Source: Formicarius rufipectus
Lineage: Eukaryota; Chordata; Aves; Passeriformes; Formicariidae
Direction: 5' to 3'
Length of the DNA: 64,000 nucleotides
NCBI GenBank assembly: GCA_013399695.1
Contig: VXAU01001849.1
Span: 62,001-126,000, forward strand
Position 1 is the first letter of the stretch. The number at the start of each line of letters is the position of its first letter. A program made the position numbers and the translations under genes. Under the pieces are notes generated by a model. That model did no database searches. It saw only the letters and a list, made by a program, of their open reading frames with translations, and was not told the origin of the DNA. Of the stretch, positions 62,303 to 64,000 are shown one piece after another.

Positions 62303-63199
62303 CTTGCTTGTTTGAAGTACTCCACTCCTAAAAGGGCAGCTCAGCTCTCACTGATCAAGTTCAAGCAGCCAAGTTCATGTGAATGTTATTTGCTTCCCCG
62401 ACTGCAAAAAATCTCCCAAGGGATAGGAATATCAATAGGTGAACAGAAGGTACTGAAGACATTTTTGAGTTTTTAAAGAGAACTGTTTTAAACTGGCAGA
62501 TAGCTAGAAAGGCAGGGTTGTGGGGCTTTTTTGGTTGTTTTCTTTATTGTTGTTTTTTTGGGTTTTGGTTTGGTTTATTTTTGTTTGCTGCAGTACAATG
62601 GAAAGATTCAGCGTGCATTTCAATATATATTTCCTACCTATATATTGCTTTGCTTATAAAGGATGTTTTAACTCAAGGTAACTGAAGGCTAGAGACACTG
62701 ACTACCCTCCATTATAGCCTGCTGAACTGCTTCCATTTAATTTCAGTGACCATCAGATTAGATCATAGATTAACTGACCTTTAGAAAGCTAAAGCATTTC
62801 TGACTAACGATGGGGTCCTGTGTCTATTACTCATAATCTCATGGCTAAAAGCAAAAATTAGATAGAAAAAATGATTACACTGGACACATTTCAGGCAAGA
62901 ACCCTTTACTGGTATACATCATTAATGAAGTTTCCCCGGTTTATAGCAGCTGAGGATTTTTAACTTTTTATCGGTGTTGCAGAGGCGGGGGACACTCTCC
63001 AGACATCATCTGCCCCCTGACACAGGATGAGATTACGTCTTCTGTAACAGATATTTTTTGCCATGCACTCTGTCTCCTCCTTGGACTGCTTCCTCCTGTG
63101 TTTTCACTGCACTAGCGCTACAGCATTTGCATCCTGTCTAACCTGAATTCCCCTTTTGCAACTCAACTGTCCTCCCTGGTTATCCACTGCATCTGGAAA

Positions 63200-63625
63200 A
63201 TAATTTCTTTTCTTGTTCTTTTCGTATTTGGAACCACTCTCACTTGCCCAGTCCTCTTCCCTTTCATCGCAGATTTCTTCAGACTGTGTTTACCAGACTT
63301 CCACCACATCTTCCATGGAGTGTGGTGCCTAAATCTGGGCACAGGATCCAGGCTGAGGCTTTCAGCAGCAAGTAGAGTAGGAGGATGATTTTGCACATCT
63401 TGCATATGGCACTGCTGTTCATACATCACCATATGACGTTCATTTTTTTTTCAGCAGTATGAAGTGGTTGGCATTTGGTTGGTGGCACATGGTAATTCAC
63501 AGATTCTTCATGTCATTTTCTACCCAGATTTTACAGTCATTTATTCCAAACAATTCGTAGAAGTTTGCCCTTGTCCTTGCTGAATTATAGCTTATCTCAC
63601 ACCATTTCTCCTCCTCACTAAGTTT
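63200..63625 (-). mobile_element. Degraded CR1-family LINE, reverse orientation
   Basis: GAGTGTGGTGCCTAAATCTG, GGCACAGGATCCAGGCTGAG, GAAGTGGTTGGCATTTGGTT, GGTGGCACATGGTAATTCAC and GTTTGCCCTTGTCCTTGCTG follow, in order, the antisense of the CR1 ORF2-to-3' region (gtggtgcccagaactgg; acacagtattccagctgaggt; ccttggcctt...; tggctcatggtcaact; ttgcacttgcccttgttgaa). It is heavily diverged and contains no useful frame. It may extend further right, but the match fades after about 63.63 kb. Confidence 0.7.
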
Positions 63626-64000
63626 ATCTGGAGACCATCACTGCCCTTTCAAGGTGTATTAACTGCAGTTGGTCAGCAATGTTTTGCAACTATCAACCTT
63701 TTCATATTTTCAAGATTTACTTAATGAATAGTTTGTCCAGTCATACACCCATTCTAATAATATAGGCAGTATGTCTGTAAAACAGTCCAATCAAGGTGCT
63801 TTCAGTCATCCTGTTTTCTGTGTCATACCTTCCACATCAGCCATTTCCAAGAACAACCAACCTGTAGTGAAAGGTACCAGGCTCTGTAGATTTTGAATCC
63901 TTAGCTTTCACATCAACAGGACTACTTAAAGTTACTAAATTACCACGACTTACCAAACTGAAGTCTTAAGCTCTGGCTGTCTAAGTGTAGGAGGAATATC

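Larger units (their letters stand above)
60367..64000 (+). other. PTCHD1: PTCHD1 intron 2, 5' part (runs off the window)
   Basis: The intron begins with GTAACT. The exon 2 frame stays open for a further 137 codons past the donor, to a stop at 60780-60782, with sequence unlike PTCHD1. The remainder contains T/G-rich low-complexity DNA (62.18-62.30 and 62.52-62.59 kb) and a reversed CR1 relic (63.2-63.6 kb). No sequence resembling the next PTCHD1 exon (expected to continue after the glycine with the rest of the sterol-sensing domain) is present. Confidence 0.9.

Noticed and set aside
1..64000. CRISPR arrays, operons, phage or bacterial defence systems, viral genes
   Set aside because: No spaced direct repeats, tightly packed ORFs or recognisable viral or bacterial proteins are present. 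Composition, splice sites and repeats are those of a vertebrate chromosome.

Overview
The window is vertebrate nuclear DNA, most likely from a bird. The reasons are the CR1 LINE tails ending in ATTCT or ATTCTGTG repeats, a low density of recognisable repeats, a few decayed MIR-like relics, and an assembly gap exactly over a GC-rich first exon, as is common in avian assemblies. Another sauropsid (crocodile, turtle) cannot be excluded from sequence alone.

Only one protein-coding gene can be supported: PTCHD1 (patched domain-containing protein 1), on the + strand. Its first coding exon lies at 46117-46457. The first few codons fall in a 743-nt run of N, which also hides most of the CpG-island promoter and 5' UTR. 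Intron 1 is about 13.2 kb. Coding exon 2 is at 59706-60366. Intron 2 starts at 60367 and runs off the right edge, so the large last exon (the rest of the sterol-sensing domain and the second half of the protein) is outside the window. Reading phases, splice sites and protein sequence agree with the three-exon structure of the human gene.

The first 45 kb is a gene-poor upstream flank. It holds CR1 fragments (about 6.1 kb, 10.4-10.7 kb, 15.4-16.4 kb, 20.7 kb, 39.1-39.3 kb, 43.9 kb), MIR-like relics (21.3, 26.4, 31.8 and 38.3 kb, all apparently in the same orientation), simple repeats including an (AAAC)18 tract, several perfect short hairpins, and AT-rich blocks that could be conserved regulatory DNA. 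One feature stands out: an isolated CpG island at about 34.45-34.72 kb, some 11.6 kb upstream of PTCHD1 exon 1, with no gene assigned to it. It is the best candidate here for an unannotated promoter (an alternative PTCHD1 first exon or a non-coding transcript).

Intron 1 holds a CpG-rich element at about 53.45-53.62 kb whose minus strand carries perfect tRNA-type A and B boxes. It looks like a tRNA-headed SINE rather than a working tRNA. Intron 2 contains T/G-rich low-complexity DNA and a decayed CR1 in reverse orientation near the right edge. I see no operon, CRISPR array, prokaryotic system, viral gene or intact transposon ORF.
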